Origin: Aureisphaera galaxeae
GTDB lineage: Bacteria; Bacteroidota; Bacteroidia; Flavobacteriales; Flavobacteriaceae
NCBI RefSeq assembly: GCF_028561275.1
Contig: NZ_JAQQTF010000006.1
Coordinates: forward strand, 186,001 to 250,000
Length of the DNA stretch: 64,000 bases
Direction: 5' to 3'
This document shows, piece by piece, positions 8,834 to 18,176 of the stretch (the stretch's first letter is position 1; each line of letters starts with the position of its first letter). The translations under genes and the position numbers were made by a program. The notes beneath the pieces were generated by a model. That model saw only the letters and a program-made list of their open reading frames with translations. It was not told where the DNA came from and ran no database searches.

Positions 8834-11275
8834 TTACTTAATGATCATTTTCTTGATAATAGTCTCATTGGCGATAGTGCATTTAATGAAATACACCCCT
8901 GTTTTTAAGACTCCTCTTCCATCCCAAGAAATTGAACGGGTACTTCCCTCTTCTACCGAAGTTTGAAGTTGCTTCACACTTGTTCCATAAAAGTCATGGA
9001 TATCGATAAGCATTTCTCCAGTTCTGTTAGATTGGATTTGTAGGTTCACCCTACCGTCACTTGGGTTAGGAGAAAGTACTATAGAACCAATTTCTTGGGC
9101 CTCAGCTTCTGCTCCTTCACCCGAAAACTCTTTGGTAGCTTTCTTTTTAGGTGTATAACAGGCGGGATACGACCAATCGGACAGGGAATTATCACTACAT
9201 CTAGCCCTTACCTTCCATTTAAAGCAATACTTTCTGATACTCTCAGGTACCACATAGCTATTGGTAGCTACCTGAACAGGTGCTATGCTAATGCTGTATT
9301 TGCATTTTGGGCATTGAATATTAGGATCTCCAGAACCAGGCGATTGCAATACATATCCCACGGCTCCAGGCATCGGATCCCAGCTAAGTGTAAATCCATT
9401 TTGTTCTAATCCTGTAGGTGCTGGCATATTATCACAAGTCGTTACCAAATCGTCCATAATACTACAGTCGATGGGTCCACATAATTCACAGGGTGCAAAA
9501 CAGTTTTTGCAAAGGCTTTGACCAAAACAATATTCACCGCAATCGGTTATGATCTTGTGAATAAGGAAATAGTACAGTCCGTCCTGAATTGGAGCGTGTA
9601 CGTAATTTTCCTGATCGCCATAGTCTACAAAAGAATAAGGCCCTCCAGAAGGCATAGGACTGGAGAATAAATACCATTCATGTGCTATTGGAGTATAGGG
9701 GAAATCCTGGATAGGATCTCCTTGAAGTACTCCCGTTGTGGTCAACCCAATATCGAAACTCGCATCCAGTCCTTCGTCGCAGCACTCAACCGTAAAATTA
9801 TGGGTTACGGGAGTCCAACCAATACAATCTTCTAGATTGGCAATGGCCAGCTTTATCTGGTATTCGTATCCAGGTTCGAAATAAACCGGAGTTCCCAGAC
9901 TCGCAAATTCTTGAGATAAATTGATGACACCCACCTGTTGATTCAATGTCCAACCTAGACCCGCATAGAAACCGAAATTGTTGGTACTTCCTGCAGGACG
10001 TCTCCAAGCATCGATATAATATCTATTTTCACCTTGCGAGGCTTGTCCATCCATATAGATTTCTTCCCCTAAGCAGAACAGATTTTGAGCAGCTCCATTT
10101 TCATTTTCGAAATGAAAGGCAGCCGTGCCAGTAAATTCTTCTACTGGTGTTCTGGTTTCTCTCCAGGTATAACACCCATCTTGCCAAATACCATGCTTTA
10201 TGTAATAGTGTTTACTCAGGTCCAAATTCTCAAAGAACGCAGTAAAACCCCACTGTACTGGAGCTACTGGATCCAATTCTGGAGTGCCCGTATCTGCATC
10301 TATGGTATTCGCATCTGTGGTGGAACCTTCAACAGCGGTTTCGAAAAGTCCCCAATAGTGACCTTCATTGCCCTGTTCTACGGCGATTCCTGAGACACTA
10401 AAGTTTCCGTTATCACAGTTGCTTGCTAATATTACATCAGGAGAAGCCTCTGGATTACAGCAATTAGATGGTAAAACATTGTCATCGATAAAGCCAGATA
10501 ATTCCCTAACGTTCGCATAAATGGTTGGGTAATCGTCCCTAGGACAACCACCCCAACTGGAAACACCAATTAAAATAGCTGTGGCTCCTTGTCCCAAAAC
10601 GGCAGGTCCTCCACTATCTCCGGGTCCAGCAGCAATACCTTCTTCAAAAAAGGAAATCATGGAATTATTGAACGGATTGGTCCCAGCGGGTGGGCATGCA
10701 TTGGTAGGAACGTTGATGATGGCATTCGCATCGGCATTGGATATAATAGGCAAAGACGCCCCTAATAGATTACCATTGCAACAACCGCCTCCAGAGTCTC
10801 CCCATCCGGTTATAAATGCTAGTTCTCCCGGTGCAATATCTGCCAGGGTGGTATTTGTTGGTGTAGCGTAAGCAATGGGCTGAACGTTATCGTTAAACTC
10901 CAAAGCCTCTTCCAAACGCAATAGGGCAATGTCGCTATTGGCAACGGCCCCGCCCGAGAATGGAGTGTAGTTAGGATGAATAATGATTTGGGCCACATCG
11001 ATTCGCTGCCCCACCGAATTGTCTGTCTGATCTGTAGATCCCGCATGCACCACGATATTAGTAGCGGTAGTCCAATCTACACAATGCCCGGCGGTAACAA
11101 TCCAATCGCAATCAATAATGGTTCCCCCACATACATGATTACCATTTACTTCTAACGATACTTGGTAAGGAGCCTCCGAAATATCGGTAGCTACCCCGCC
11201 GTAAATTCTTTGCGTCTGTGCAAATGTTTGGAACACTGAGAACAAAAGAATGACTGCAAATATGATTTTTTTCAT
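8834..11275 (-). CDS. Secreted trypsin-fold serine protease with T9SS sorting domain
   Basis: 813 aa. Signal peptide to Ala19-Gln20, then RIYGG, the usual zymogen activation site (new N-terminus at residue 24). The S1 catalytic triad is complete: His64 in TAGHC, Asp115 in SDIALL, Ser221 in GDSGGP. The position that carries Asp189 in trypsin is Ala215, so cleavage after Arg/Lys is not expected. Residues ~270-620 hold Cys-rich beta domains, ~650-740 a fibronectin III-like domain, and the C-terminus (LSPNPSDGRVNLQIQ to IIKKMIIK) is a T9SS sorting domain, so the enzyme should be surface-bound or released. It likely degrades external protein. A candidate small RNA lies upstream on the other strand. 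Confidence 0.88.
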   Translation of the reverse strand: MKKIIFAVILLFSVFQTFAQTQRIYGGVATDISEAPYQVSLEVNGNHVCGGTIIDCDWIVTAGHCVDWTTATNIVVHAGSTDQTDNSVGQRIDVAQIIIHPNYTPFSGGAVANSDIALLRLEEALEFNDNVQPIAYATPTNTTLADIAPGELAFITGWGDSGGGCCNGNLLGASLPIISNADANAIINVPTNACPPAGTNPFNNSMISFFEEGIAAGPGDSGGPAVLGQGATAILIGVSSWGGCPRDDYPTIYANVRELSGFIDDNVLPSNCCNPEASPDVILASNCDNGNFSVSGIAVEQGNEGHYWGLFETAVEGSTTDANTIDADTGTPELDPVAPVQWGFTAFFENLDLSKHYYIKHGIWQDGCYTWRETRTPVEEFTGTAAFHFENENGAAQNLFCLGEEIYMDGQASQGENRYYIDAWRRPAGSTNNFGFYAGLGWTLNQQVGVINLSQEFASLGTPVYFEPGYEYQIKLAIANLEDCIGWTPVTHNFTVECCDEGLDASFDIGLTTTGVLQGDPIQDFPYTPIAHEWYLFSSPMPSGGPYSFVDYGDQENYVHAPIQDGLYYFLIHKIITDCGEYCFGQSLCKNCFAPCELCGPIDCSIMDDLVTTCDNMPAPTGLEQNGFTLSWDPMPGAVGYVLQSPGSGDPNIQCPKCKYSISIAPVQVATNSYVVPESIRKYCFKWKVRARCSDNSLSDWSYPACYTPKKKATKEFSGEGAEAEAQEIGSIVLSPNPSDGRVNLQIQSNRTGEMLIDIHDFYGTSVKQLQTSVEEGSTRSISWDGRGVLKTGVYFIKCTIANETIIKKMIIK

Positions 11276-11364
11276 AATTGTCGTTTTTAGTTAATACTAT
11301 GTTTTAAAGTGAATAGCCAGAGAAGGCTATCTGTAACATGCGCAGCGTATTCCTTTGAAATTTG

Positions 11365-11372
11365 TATCTTTG
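11365..11372 (+). promoter_or_regulatory. Candidate -7 promoter element of small RNA
   Basis: TATCTTTG is an exact TAnnTTTG Bacteroidota -7 element. No clear TTG is present at -33. It lies a few bases before two hairpins and a terminator that together look like a short RNA gene (11378-11445). Confidence 0.45.
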
Positions 11373-11377
11373 AAGAA

Positions 11378-11445
11378 ATAGGCTACGGCTTATTTTAATC
11401 GCAAACTAGGAGAGCTGCTACCTTGTAGCGGCTTCTCTTTTTTTC
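11378..11445 (+). ncRNA. Candidate small RNA with UACG-capped hairpin and terminator
   Basis: Immediately after a TAnnTTTG element come a 7-bp hairpin, AATAGGC (11377-11383) and GCTTATT (11388-11394), capped by TACG closed by C-G (a stable UNCG-type tetraloop), a short A-rich linker, and a GC-rich stem, GAGAGCTGCTAC (11410-11421) with GTAGCGGCTTCTC (11425-11437), running into seven T. The order promoter, hairpin, linker, intrinsic terminator within 80 bp and no plus-strand gene upstream argue for a stand-alone RNA of about 65-70 nt. The interval 11276-11565 has no other gene. It could also be a terminator of an unseen plus-strand transcript. No known family is recognised. Confidence 0.45.
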
Positions 11446-11565
11446 TAAAGTATACTTTCCGTTTTTTTCTTTTCGATTTTTGGGTTGGACATTCTTAGTT
11501 TTTCTTTACTGAAAGTTGCTTTTGAAGCTCCCTTTCAAACTAAGATTCCAAAAGATGGGAATACG

Positions 11566-14325
11566 TTACCCAAAAAATGAAACTTTTTTGCTTCGGAAGA
11601 GCAAAAAGAAAATAAGAAGTACAGCAATCCCAATAATGATAAGGGTTTGCAGAGAAAATTTATGGGGCATATTTTGAAGGGATTCTCCATTTCCCGTGAT
11701 CACATTCGAGGCCCAATAGTAAGGTGAACTTGCAACACCGCTATGCACATTCAGGTATTCGATCTTCGCATTTCGCAGGGCTGAAGCCTTGGTCTGATCC
11801 GCTTCCAAATTCCTGTAAAAAGAGATCATAATATCCCGATTACTCTTGTCATTAGCATTCCATAGCGAAGAAAGTACTGTATTGGCACCGGCCTTTAAAA
11901 AACCACGAGTAAGGCTCATAAGTCCCTCCCCTTCTATCCATTCGCCCTGCATGGTTTTACACGCGCTCAACACCACCAAATCGGCTTGTGTTTTGGTAAG
12001 GTAGAGCTCGGTGTGATTCATTCGTTCATCAAAAAACCAAAGCCAGGTGTTCTGTTGGTTATCAAAATCGGCATGCGTAGCCAAATGCACGATATTCCGG
12101 GTCGAAATCTCGGTAAGGACACTTTCCTTATCGGCCTCTTCCCGCAATAGTACCTTGCCCCCTAAGATATCCTGAATGCTATGTAGTTCTTCTTGAGTGT
12201 TTGTAAGGGTCGGTAAGCCTTCTTTTTTATACTGGATAGGCGCTACGCCCATAAATCCTTCTTTCGCTTCTCTCCTAATGTTTTGATTCTGATCTAAGTG
12301 ACTTAACGATAATCCATAATGGACATCCTTAGAAAACAATAGATAATTAGGGGTTTGTATGGTTTCGGGGATACTGGACTGCAACACTTCAAAAGGAAGT
12401 TTTGTCAATATGCCATCAGGAATAACTAACAGGGAAGTAGTGCTTTCAATCGATTCCTTAATGCCTCCAAAAAGACGGTTGTAAATGGAACTCGTCAATC
12501 GATTGAACTCATTGAAATCGGTTTCATTACTGAAGGGTTTCGACATCATAGAAAGTGTAGCATTTACCTCTATGTGTATCTGTGGGATGTCTTCCAGCTT
12601 TTCCAATCGGGTTTCCGTAGGCGTCTGAAAATACACAAATCCTTTTTCCGAATTCAAAATAAAAGCAATGATGGCTGTACCATTGTCGGCAAATGAATTT
12701 CGTAACTCATCGGCTCCCGATATGTCAATTTCCCGTTTTAAAGAAGCATAGCCCGAAAAGTTAGATTCTAAACGCTCCTCTACTGCCTCTAGTTCCTTCT
12801 TGAAAGTAAAAATGGTATCCTGTAGCGAATCCTTTATATTTTTTTGGGAAGCAGATGTCAGGGCCTCTTGGGTAGAAGAAATACTCCTCCTTATATCCAA
12901 TGCCTGAAAACGAAGACTATCAGGAATATTGGAAACATTCATGGCTTGCTCCTTGGTAAGATCTTCCAGTAGCAACAGCACTTTGTCCTTTTCCATAAAG
13001 TAAAGGGCCTCTTCTTTTTCATCTAGCAAATAGGACACTTCCACCCCTTTCATATAAATCTCGCTACTTTGCGAGCGCCAGAACAACTTGGAAAGGTATT
13101 CTGTGCTTTCCTGACGAATCATATCGATCACCTTATCCGCAAGTTTTAAACTTTCCAGGGCCTTCTTTACATACGGTAGGTTACGACCATTTTTTACGCC
13201 ATGATCCAAGTAGAAATTGGAAATATCCTTCAAATACGCTAGGGCATCCAGCTTATTGGGAACCAAACTCAACTGGGCAGCCGTGGGGAGTTGATCAGAA
13301 TCTTCACCCGTGAGCAATGCAATGGATTTAATGTACGCTTCTTCAGCTTTAGAAGTGTTCCCTTTTCCATCGTGATAATCACCCAAATTATTGGTGATCA
13401 TGGCAAGGGTTCTCTTGTCTTCAGCAAAAGAAAGACTCCTGTCTAATGCCGCTTTCCCTTCGTCGTATTTTTGGGCGTCCAAATGGAGTTTCCCTAGACT
13501 GTTATGTATATAGGCTTTGCTTAAGGTATGATCCAGTTCATTGGCCACTTCCAAGGCATTCTGCAATGCACTTTCTGCAGGGGTCGATTCCAATAATTCC
13601 ACAAAAAGATTCCCTCTTCTCAGGTGCAGACTCAAGGCTTCTGTATCCCGCATAACCTTGCCATCGTTTGCAGCATTAATTGAGTCGCACTTATTTAAAT
13701 GAAGTAATAATTCTTTGGCATACAACTGCCTATCCATTTGTGTATAGCAATAGGAAGTACGCAAGTGAGTAGTGAACAGGTTACGCGCATCTTGATTTTT
13801 ACTGAAGTACCTTTCGGCCGTTTCAAAATGCTCTAAAGCCTTATTAAAGTCGCCCATTTCGGCATAAATCACTCCCAATTCGAGATAACTTTTTGAAGCA
13901 TACCGATCTTCGGCACCATCCCACAATATTTCCTTATAGGTTGCAATACTCTCAATGATCGAACCTTTTTTTCTGTAGAAGAGCCCCAAATTATAGAGGC
14001 TCTTCTTTAATAGTTCTGGTGTTTCTTCTTTATGTCGTCTTCTAATATCGACTGCTAGAAGGAGACTCTGTATCGCTGTTTCCACATCCCTTTTCCTGTA
14101 AAATACCTTCGCGATATCATGATAGTATTGGGATTGTTCCAGTTCACTAGGACCTTCAACCTTTGATAATAGATGTATGACCTGTTCTAGCTTTTCATGA
14201 TTACTGGCGTTAGCATCTTCCAGCACCCTATTTACCCTAACATCGATACTATCGTTGGTCATACCAAACGAAGGGGGAATGATAAAGCAAATGAAGATGC
14301 TGAATATGCTAACTACTAATTTCAT
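11566..14325 (-). CDS. CHAT-domain (caspase-fold) TPR protein with C-terminal membrane anchor
   Basis: 919 aa. Signal peptide (residues 1-21), then about ten tetratricopeptide repeats (~50-370; e.g. ALEHFETAERYF, AEEAYIKSIALL), a coiled region, and a CHAT peptidase domain (~600-885). The caspase-like dyad is present: His751 in HLATHAD and Cys789 in LSACKT. A transmembrane helix follows at ~1021 to the end in sequence order (residues ~893-911), then a short basic tail, so the protease should face the periplasm. The gene starts inside the last codons of the subtilisin-like gene upstream (4-bp overlap), so both proteases are co-translated. CHAT proteases act in regulated proteolysis and cell-death-like responses; substrate here unknown. 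Confidence 0.88.
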   Translation of the reverse strand: MKLVVSIFSIFICFIIPPSFGMTNDSIDVRVNRVLEDANASNHEKLEQVIHLLSKVEGPSELEQSQYYHDIAKVFYRKRDVETAIQSLLLAVDIRRRHKEETPELLKKSLYNLGLFYRKKGSIIESIATYKEILWDGAEDRYASKSYLELGVIYAEMGDFNKALEHFETAERYFSKNQDARNLFTTHLRTSYCYTQMDRQLYAKELLLHLNKCDSINAANDGKVMRDTEALSLHLRRGNLFVELLESTPAESALQNALEVANELDHTLSKAYIHNSLGKLHLDAQKYDEGKAALDRSLSFAEDKRTLAMITNNLGDYHDGKGNTSKAEEAYIKSIALLTGEDSDQLPTAAQLSLVPNKLDALAYLKDISNFYLDHGVKNGRNLPYVKKALESLKLADKVIDMIRQESTEYLSKLFWRSQSSEIYMKGVEVSYLLDEKEEALYFMEKDKVLLLLEDLTKEQAMNVSNIPDSLRFQALDIRRSISSTQEALTSASQKNIKDSLQDTIFTFKKELEAVEERLESNFSGYASLKREIDISGADELRNSFADNGTAIIAFILNSEKGFVYFQTPTETRLEKLEDIPQIHIEVNATLSMMSKPFSNETDFNEFNRLTSSIYNRLFGGIKESIESTTSLLVIPDGILTKLPFEVLQSSIPETIQTPNYLLFSKDVHYGLSLSHLDQNQNIRREAKEGFMGVAPIQYKKEGLPTLTNTQEELHSIQDILGGKVLLREEADKESVLTEISTRNIVHLATHADFDNQQNTWLWFFDERMNHTELYLTKTQADLVVLSACKTMQGEWIEGEGLMSLTRGFLKAGANTVLSSLWNANDKSNRDIMISFYRNLEADQTKASALRNAKIEYLNVHSGVASSPYYWASNVITGNGESLQNMPHKFSLQTLIIIGIAVLLIFFLLFRSKKVSFFG

Positions 14326-15554
14326 GGAAAATCGATAACGACGGGATGTACAACTTTATTTATCAAACTTGGATGACCATCCCCACTGGAAACAACTGCC
14401 TGTTTCAAAGCTTGTGGGGTAATTCCATCTGTATATAATTGGGCCGCTCTGGCGGTTACATAACCATTGGAGAAGGAGGTTCCATCTACCGAAAGGTAAT
14501 CCCCTGCTCCCATATAGAATAGAATATTCTCCCCAGGTGCCGCCAAGTCTATGCTTAGGAGTCCGTAATTGGACCATTGATAGAGATCTGTTATTTCTTC
14601 ATTCATAGCTGCTACTGTAGTCATATTTCCGAATTCATAAGAGGATGGGAAATGAGGAACATCTTCTGTGTCTATCCCTGCGTTACCAGCAGAACTTATA
14701 ATGTTCTTATCTGATGCCTCCAACATAAAATCGCTCAATATGGTAAAAGGTTGCAGATACCAACCAAAACTCATATTAATAATATCCACATCTGGATTGG
14801 TAGCCGCATATTGAAAAGCACAAAGTATATCGAAATAGTTGGCTTCTCCATTGGAATCGAACGCCTTGATGGGCAACACCTGGAAGTTCGTGCCTGCCTG
14901 CGTTAGACTTTTATAAATGATATCGGTAATCACGGTACCATGGCCATTATCATCGTAAATATTGTTATCATTATTTACAAAATCCCATCCAGAATAGTCC
15001 CGCATCGGATTCTTGGGACAAGGCTTCTCCATGCGCTTATTATAGAGGAAAGGACGGGCAAAGCTCTTGTAAGTATAATCAAGACCGCTATCTATGATGG
15101 CGATAGTTACCCCACTGTTATTGGGCTTAATTAATTGCAATTGGGCATCTAGATTACTATTCTGGTTGTTGAAAAGCATGGAAGTCGTATTCACGTAATA
15201 GAGGAATTCTGCCCCCTCCAGATCGGGATCGGAAACAATTTCTCCCAATTGTCCTTCCAAGGAACCATTGCTCATGTCCAATGTCCAAAGTTCAATGCTT
15301 TCTTCGGCGCAATCGCATGTTCTGAAGGAAAGAATCTCGAATCGATCGCGGGCCTCGATCTTTTTAATGATAGGCGTATTGTCCCAAAACTTCACCACCA
15401 ATTTATTGGGGGCGAAGGTCGGTGGATTAACATTGGGAGCTTTCTGGTTGGTTTGGAGGGTGAGATTAGAGGATTCTACTATGCTAAGCTCAGGCGATTC
15501 GACACTACAGCTCGTCGCAAAGAGCAATGCGAGGGAGTACAATAAATTCTTCAT
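14322..15554 (-). CDS. Subtilisin-like (S8) serine protease lipoprotein
   Basis: 410 aa from the Met at 15554, chosen because it gives a lipoprotein signal with lipobox FATSC (Cys16); the frame also has a Met nine codons upstream. An I9-like prodomain region (~50-130) is followed by the S8 catalytic domain with Asp155 (IIDSG), His205 (NGHGT), oxyanion Asn291 (SSAGNAG) and Ser360 (DGTSFSNG). The enzyme should sit on a membrane facing the periplasm or surface. It overlaps the CHAT gene by 4 bp and is divergent from the ECF sigma gene 108 bp away, suggesting shared control. A processing protease for the CHAT protein or an anti-sigma factor is an inference. Confidence 0.88.
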   Translation of the reverse strand: MKNLLYSLALLFATSCSVESPELSIVESSNLTLQTNQKAPNVNPPTFAPNKLVVKFWDNTPIIKKIEARDRFEILSFRTCDCAEESIELWTLDMSNGSLEGQLGEIVSDPDLEGAEFLYYVNTTSMLFNNQNSNLDAQLQLIKPNNSGVTIAIIDSGLDYTYKSFARPFLYNKRMEKPCPKNPMRDYSGWDFVNNDNNIYDDNGHGTVITDIIYKSLTQAGTNFQVLPIKAFDSNGEANYFDILCAFQYAATNPDVDIINMSFGWYLQPFTILSDFMLEASDKNIISSAGNAGIDTEDVPHFPSSYEFGNMTTVAAMNEEITDLYQWSNYGLLSIDLAAPGENILFYMGAGDYLSVDGTSFSNGYVTARAAQLYTDGITPQALKQAVVSSGDGHPSLINKVVHPVVIDFP

Positions 15555-15607
15555 GATTTTTGGTTTAATTATTAGATTCATCTAATACGTAATTCAAAAA
15601 AAACGAA

Positions 15608-15650
15608 ACCGTTACCCAATGTTATTTTTTTTTTCTAATTATGTAACCCA
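15608..15650. promoter_or_regulatory. Divergent control region with paired GTTACCC / GTAACCC elements
   Basis: Between the protease gene start (15554, minus) and the sigma gene start (15663, plus) lie CGTTACCCAA (15610-15619) and ATGTAACCCA (15641-15650), separated by a T-rich tract. On the minus strand these read GGGTAAC and GGGTTACAT. ECF sigma factors commonly use a GNAAC-type -35 box, and ATGTAACC recurs at the second ECF locus (31416-31455). A shared, self-activated divergent promoter is inferred; no -10 box is certain. Confidence 0.35.
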
Positions 15651-15662
15651 TATTCATAGCAA

Positions 15663-16250
15663 ATGTCCGCTGAAAATACTAATTACCTATATAATAGCCT
15701 AATTCAAGGCGATCGTAAAGGCATTTTGGCCATTTACAAATTAGTATATCCCAAGGTGCAATCCTTCGTTATAAGGAATAGTGGCGCCGCAGAGGATGCA
15801 GAAGATGTCTTTCAAAAAACCTTAATGCAATTGGCCGTTCGGTTCCGACAAAGAAATACCCCATTTACGGGCTCTTTCGAGGCTTATCTATACACTGCTT
15901 GCCTTAATCAATGGCGAAGAATTCTAAATTCTGAAAAAAAATGGGTTACGAAACAACAGGATTTGGAATCTCTTCATGAATACCAAGAAATATCAATAAG
16001 TCAAACAGAAGAAAAAGAAGACGAGGAAGAAAAATGGATACTGTATCGAGAAATGTTCGAACTGCTTTCCGACAATTGTAAGGAAGTCCTGCGTTTGTTG
16101 TACAAAAAGCTGCCCTACGCAAAAATTTGTGAAATCCTGGGGTATTCCAGTGAAGTGGTAGCACGACAACGGGTGTTTAAATGCAGGAAAAAACTCAGTT
16201 CGCTCATTCAAAAAGATCCTCGTTACAAACATATAATGGCGCAACGATGA
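15663..16250 (+). CDS. ECF-type RNA polymerase sigma factor
   Basis: 195 aa. Region 2 is at ~25-95 (AEDAEDVFQKTL is the region 2.1/2.2 helix and ACLNQWRRILNSEK the 2.4 promoter-contact helix). An acidic linker (EEKEDEEEKW) follows, and region 4 covers ~135-190 with a helix-turn-helix ending RQRVFKCRKKL. It directs polymerase to a limited set of stress or envelope promoters. It is followed with an ATGA overlap by a membrane protein of anti-sigma type and is divergent from the subtilisin/CHAT protease pair, so those proteases are the likeliest regulon members. No large C-terminal extension. Confidence 0.88.
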   Translation: MSAENTNYLYNSLIQGDRKGILAIYKLVYPKVQSFVIRNSGAAEDAEDVFQKTLMQLAVRFRQRNTPFTGSFEAYLYTACLNQWRRILNSEKKWVTKQQDLESLHEYQEISISQTEEKEDEEEKWILYREMFELLSDNCKEVLRLLYKKLPYAKICEILGYSSEVVARQRVFKCRKKLSSLIQKDPRYKHIMAQR

Positions 16251-16990
16251 TAGACGAAAAAACATACGAACACATAGACGGGTACCTTAAAGGAACCTTG
16301 GATGAGGACACCCGAAATAATTTTGAGCAGCGTTTGCAAAGTGATTCGGAGCTTCGTGAAGAATTGGAAATTCAGAAAAAGCTGTATGAGCATTTTGAAG
16401 TACATTCTGAAGAGGAGGAACGCTTACAAGGAGTTATGAAATCCATTGAGGATGCGGGAAAAGCCTATCATGGACTCCACGGAAGAAGGAAAAAGCTACG
16501 TTACTTTATTCCTGTAGCCGCTTCCATCGTATTACTCGTCGGTTATTTCATGTTCTTTGGCTCCTCATCGTCTATGGATTCACTCTATGCCGAATATTCC
16601 GATTGGGACTCCCTGCCCTCCCTTACTGAAAGAGGGACGGAAGTCAATACGCTTCAAAAAGCCGCCGACTACTTCTCTGAAAAATCCTATGCTGAAGCTA
16701 TTTCGGCGTTGCAAACCCATCTAGAAAAAGATCCGGAAAACCCTTTGGCCCTTTCTTATTTAGGACTTTCGCATCTGGAGATGCAAAACTATGATGAGGC
16801 CATTAAAACCTTCGATCTTTTGCAAAATGGAACCTCCCTGGATCGTAATAAAGCACTTTGGTACAAAGCCATGACGTATCTTAAAGCCAAGGATGAAGCG
16901 AATACCATTAGTACATTGGAACATCTTCTTGAAGATTCCAACAATTACAAACACAAGGAGGCTAACGAATTACTGAAAACACTCCAGTAG
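16247..16990 (+). CDS. Membrane TPR protein, putative anti-sigma factor
   Basis: 247 aa from the ATG at 16247, which overlaps the sigma stop (ATGA), making the pair translationally coupled. Residues 1-80 are a cytoplasmic helical segment (ID-YLKGTLDEDTRNNFEQ, SELREELE) as in Bacteroidota anti-sigma proteins. One membrane helix lies at ~86-105. Residues ~130-245 are tetratricopeptide repeats on the other side (YAEAISALQTHLEKDPENP, YDEAIKTFDLL). No zinc-binding HxxxCxxC is present, so this is not a ZAS type. It probably holds the sigma factor at the membrane and releases it on a periplasmic signal read by the TPRs, perhaps by proteolysis. The stop lies 1 bp from the convergent hydrolase gene. 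Confidence 0.75.
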   Translation: MIDEKTYEHIDGYLKGTLDEDTRNNFEQRLQSDSELREELEIQKKLYEHFEVHSEEEERLQGVMKSIEDAGKAYHGLHGRRKKLRYFIPVAASIVLLVGYFMFFGSSSSMDSLYAEYSDWDSLPSLTERGTEVNTLQKAADYFSEKSYAEAISALQTHLEKDPENPLALSYLGLSHLEMQNYDEAIKTFDLLQNGTSLDRNKALWYKAMTYLKAKDEANTISTLEHLLEDSNNYKHKEANELLKTLQ

Positions 16991-16991
16991 T

Positions 16992-18176
16992 TTATTTCGA
17001 CTGGTTTTCCATAAACTCGTGAAATATTTTGATCCAAGTACCATCTCCAAAACCATTGGCCTCTTCCCCATTCCGAACGATAATGGTTTGTGATCTCGGC
17101 GAGACATAAATAAACTGGCCCATATTGCCAATGGCCATAAAATCGGAATGGTTTTCCCTTTCTGGGATTCCCCACCAAAAATAGTTATACACCCAAAGCT
17201 TCGGGTTACCATAACCATCGAAATCGGCATTCATTTTGGGTTGGGTAGAAAGGGAAAACCATTCCGAGTTAATTAATTGTTGACCATTCCATGCCCCCTG
17301 CTGTAAGGCCAATCGACCGATCTTGGCAAAATCGATAGGGCGTGCATTGAGTCCGCTTTCCATTTTCTCAAATCCGTTTTCATCGGTACTCCAAGAAGCC
17401 TCAAACTCCGTTCCCATAGGTTTCCAAATACGATCTTGGAGATAGGAAGAGACCGATTGTTTGGTAGCCCTTTCCAAAACCAGACCTATCAATAATGCAT
17501 TGTAATTATTGTATTTGAACTTTACGCCGGGAATGGTGTCAATTTTAGAATGCTTTATGGCTACTTTTCTAAGATTTGGATGATAGTAGGTCTTGGGATC
17601 GTCTGCGGTAACGAAGGGAAAGGATACCTTTCCGGAATAAGCGATTCCCGATTGCATGGATAACAAATGTTTTAGGGTAATGGTTCTGAACCGTTCATCT
17701 TCTTCTTCCAATTCGGGAATGTACTGTGTAATAAGATCGTCTATGGATGTAATATGACCTTCCTCTAATGCCTTCCCTATTAATAAAGAAAGTACCGATT
17801 TGGATACCGAAAAGGACGTTTGAAAGGACTCACGGGTAGCTCCATTAAAATACTTCTCATACAGTAAGGTGTCTTTTCTAATTACTAGAAAGGAATACGT
17901 ATTGTTGGTTTCTAAAAACGAATCAAGGTCTTTAATCGTTTCAGACTTCTCAAAACTCTGTTGGGTTTGCTGTTCTTGGGTTAGGGTTCCCTTAGTAAAA
18001 TGATAAGGGGCCTCTGATGGGGAGATAGGAGCCGATTTAAATTTTTTATAATCGTCATAGTCCGAATCCTGCCAAGCAATAACCCGGTAAATATACCGAG
18101 GGCTGTAAAAACAGGATTGCGCTAACAGAATAAGTAAAATAAGAGATACAGTACTAAAGATAAATTTTCGTTTCAT
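16992..18176 (-). CDS. Serine hydrolase lipoprotein, class C beta-lactamase/PBP4 fold
   Basis: 394 aa with a lipobox AQSC (Cys22). The serine-active-site motif SVSK is at Ser123-Lys126 and the second motif YNN at Tyr222-Asn224, both as in the beta-lactamase (PF00144) family; a typical GYGN-LWVYNYFWWG region and a C-terminal IVVRNG strand follow. Such enzymes act as esterases or D-amino-acid/peptide hydrolases in the periplasm; true beta-lactamase activity is not implied. It stands as a single minus-strand gene, tail-to-tail with the anti-sigma gene. Confidence 0.85.
   Translation of the reverse strand: MKRKFIFSTVSLILLILLAQSCFYSPRYIYRVIAWQDSDYDDYKKFKSAPISPSEAPYHFTKGTLTQEQQTQQSFEKSETIKDLDSFLETNNTYSFLVIRKDTLLYEKYFNGATRESFQTSFSVSKSVLSLLIGKALEEGHITSIDDLITQYIPELEEEDERFRTITLKHLLSMQSGIAYSGKVSFPFVTADDPKTYYHPNLRKVAIKHSKIDTIPGVKFKYNNYNALLIGLVLERATKQSVSSYLQDRIWKPMGTEFEASWSTDENGFEKMESGLNARPIDFAKIGRLALQQGAWNGQQLINSEWFSLSTQPKMNADFDGYGNPKLWVYNYFWWGIPERENHSDFMAIGNMGQFIYVSPRSQTIIVRNGEEANGFGDGTWIKIFHEFMENQSK

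Noticed and set aside
16992-18176. Calling the serine hydrolases true beta-lactamases
   Set aside because: SxxK and YxN motifs define the whole esterase/peptidase family; no feature specific to antibiotic resistance is visible.
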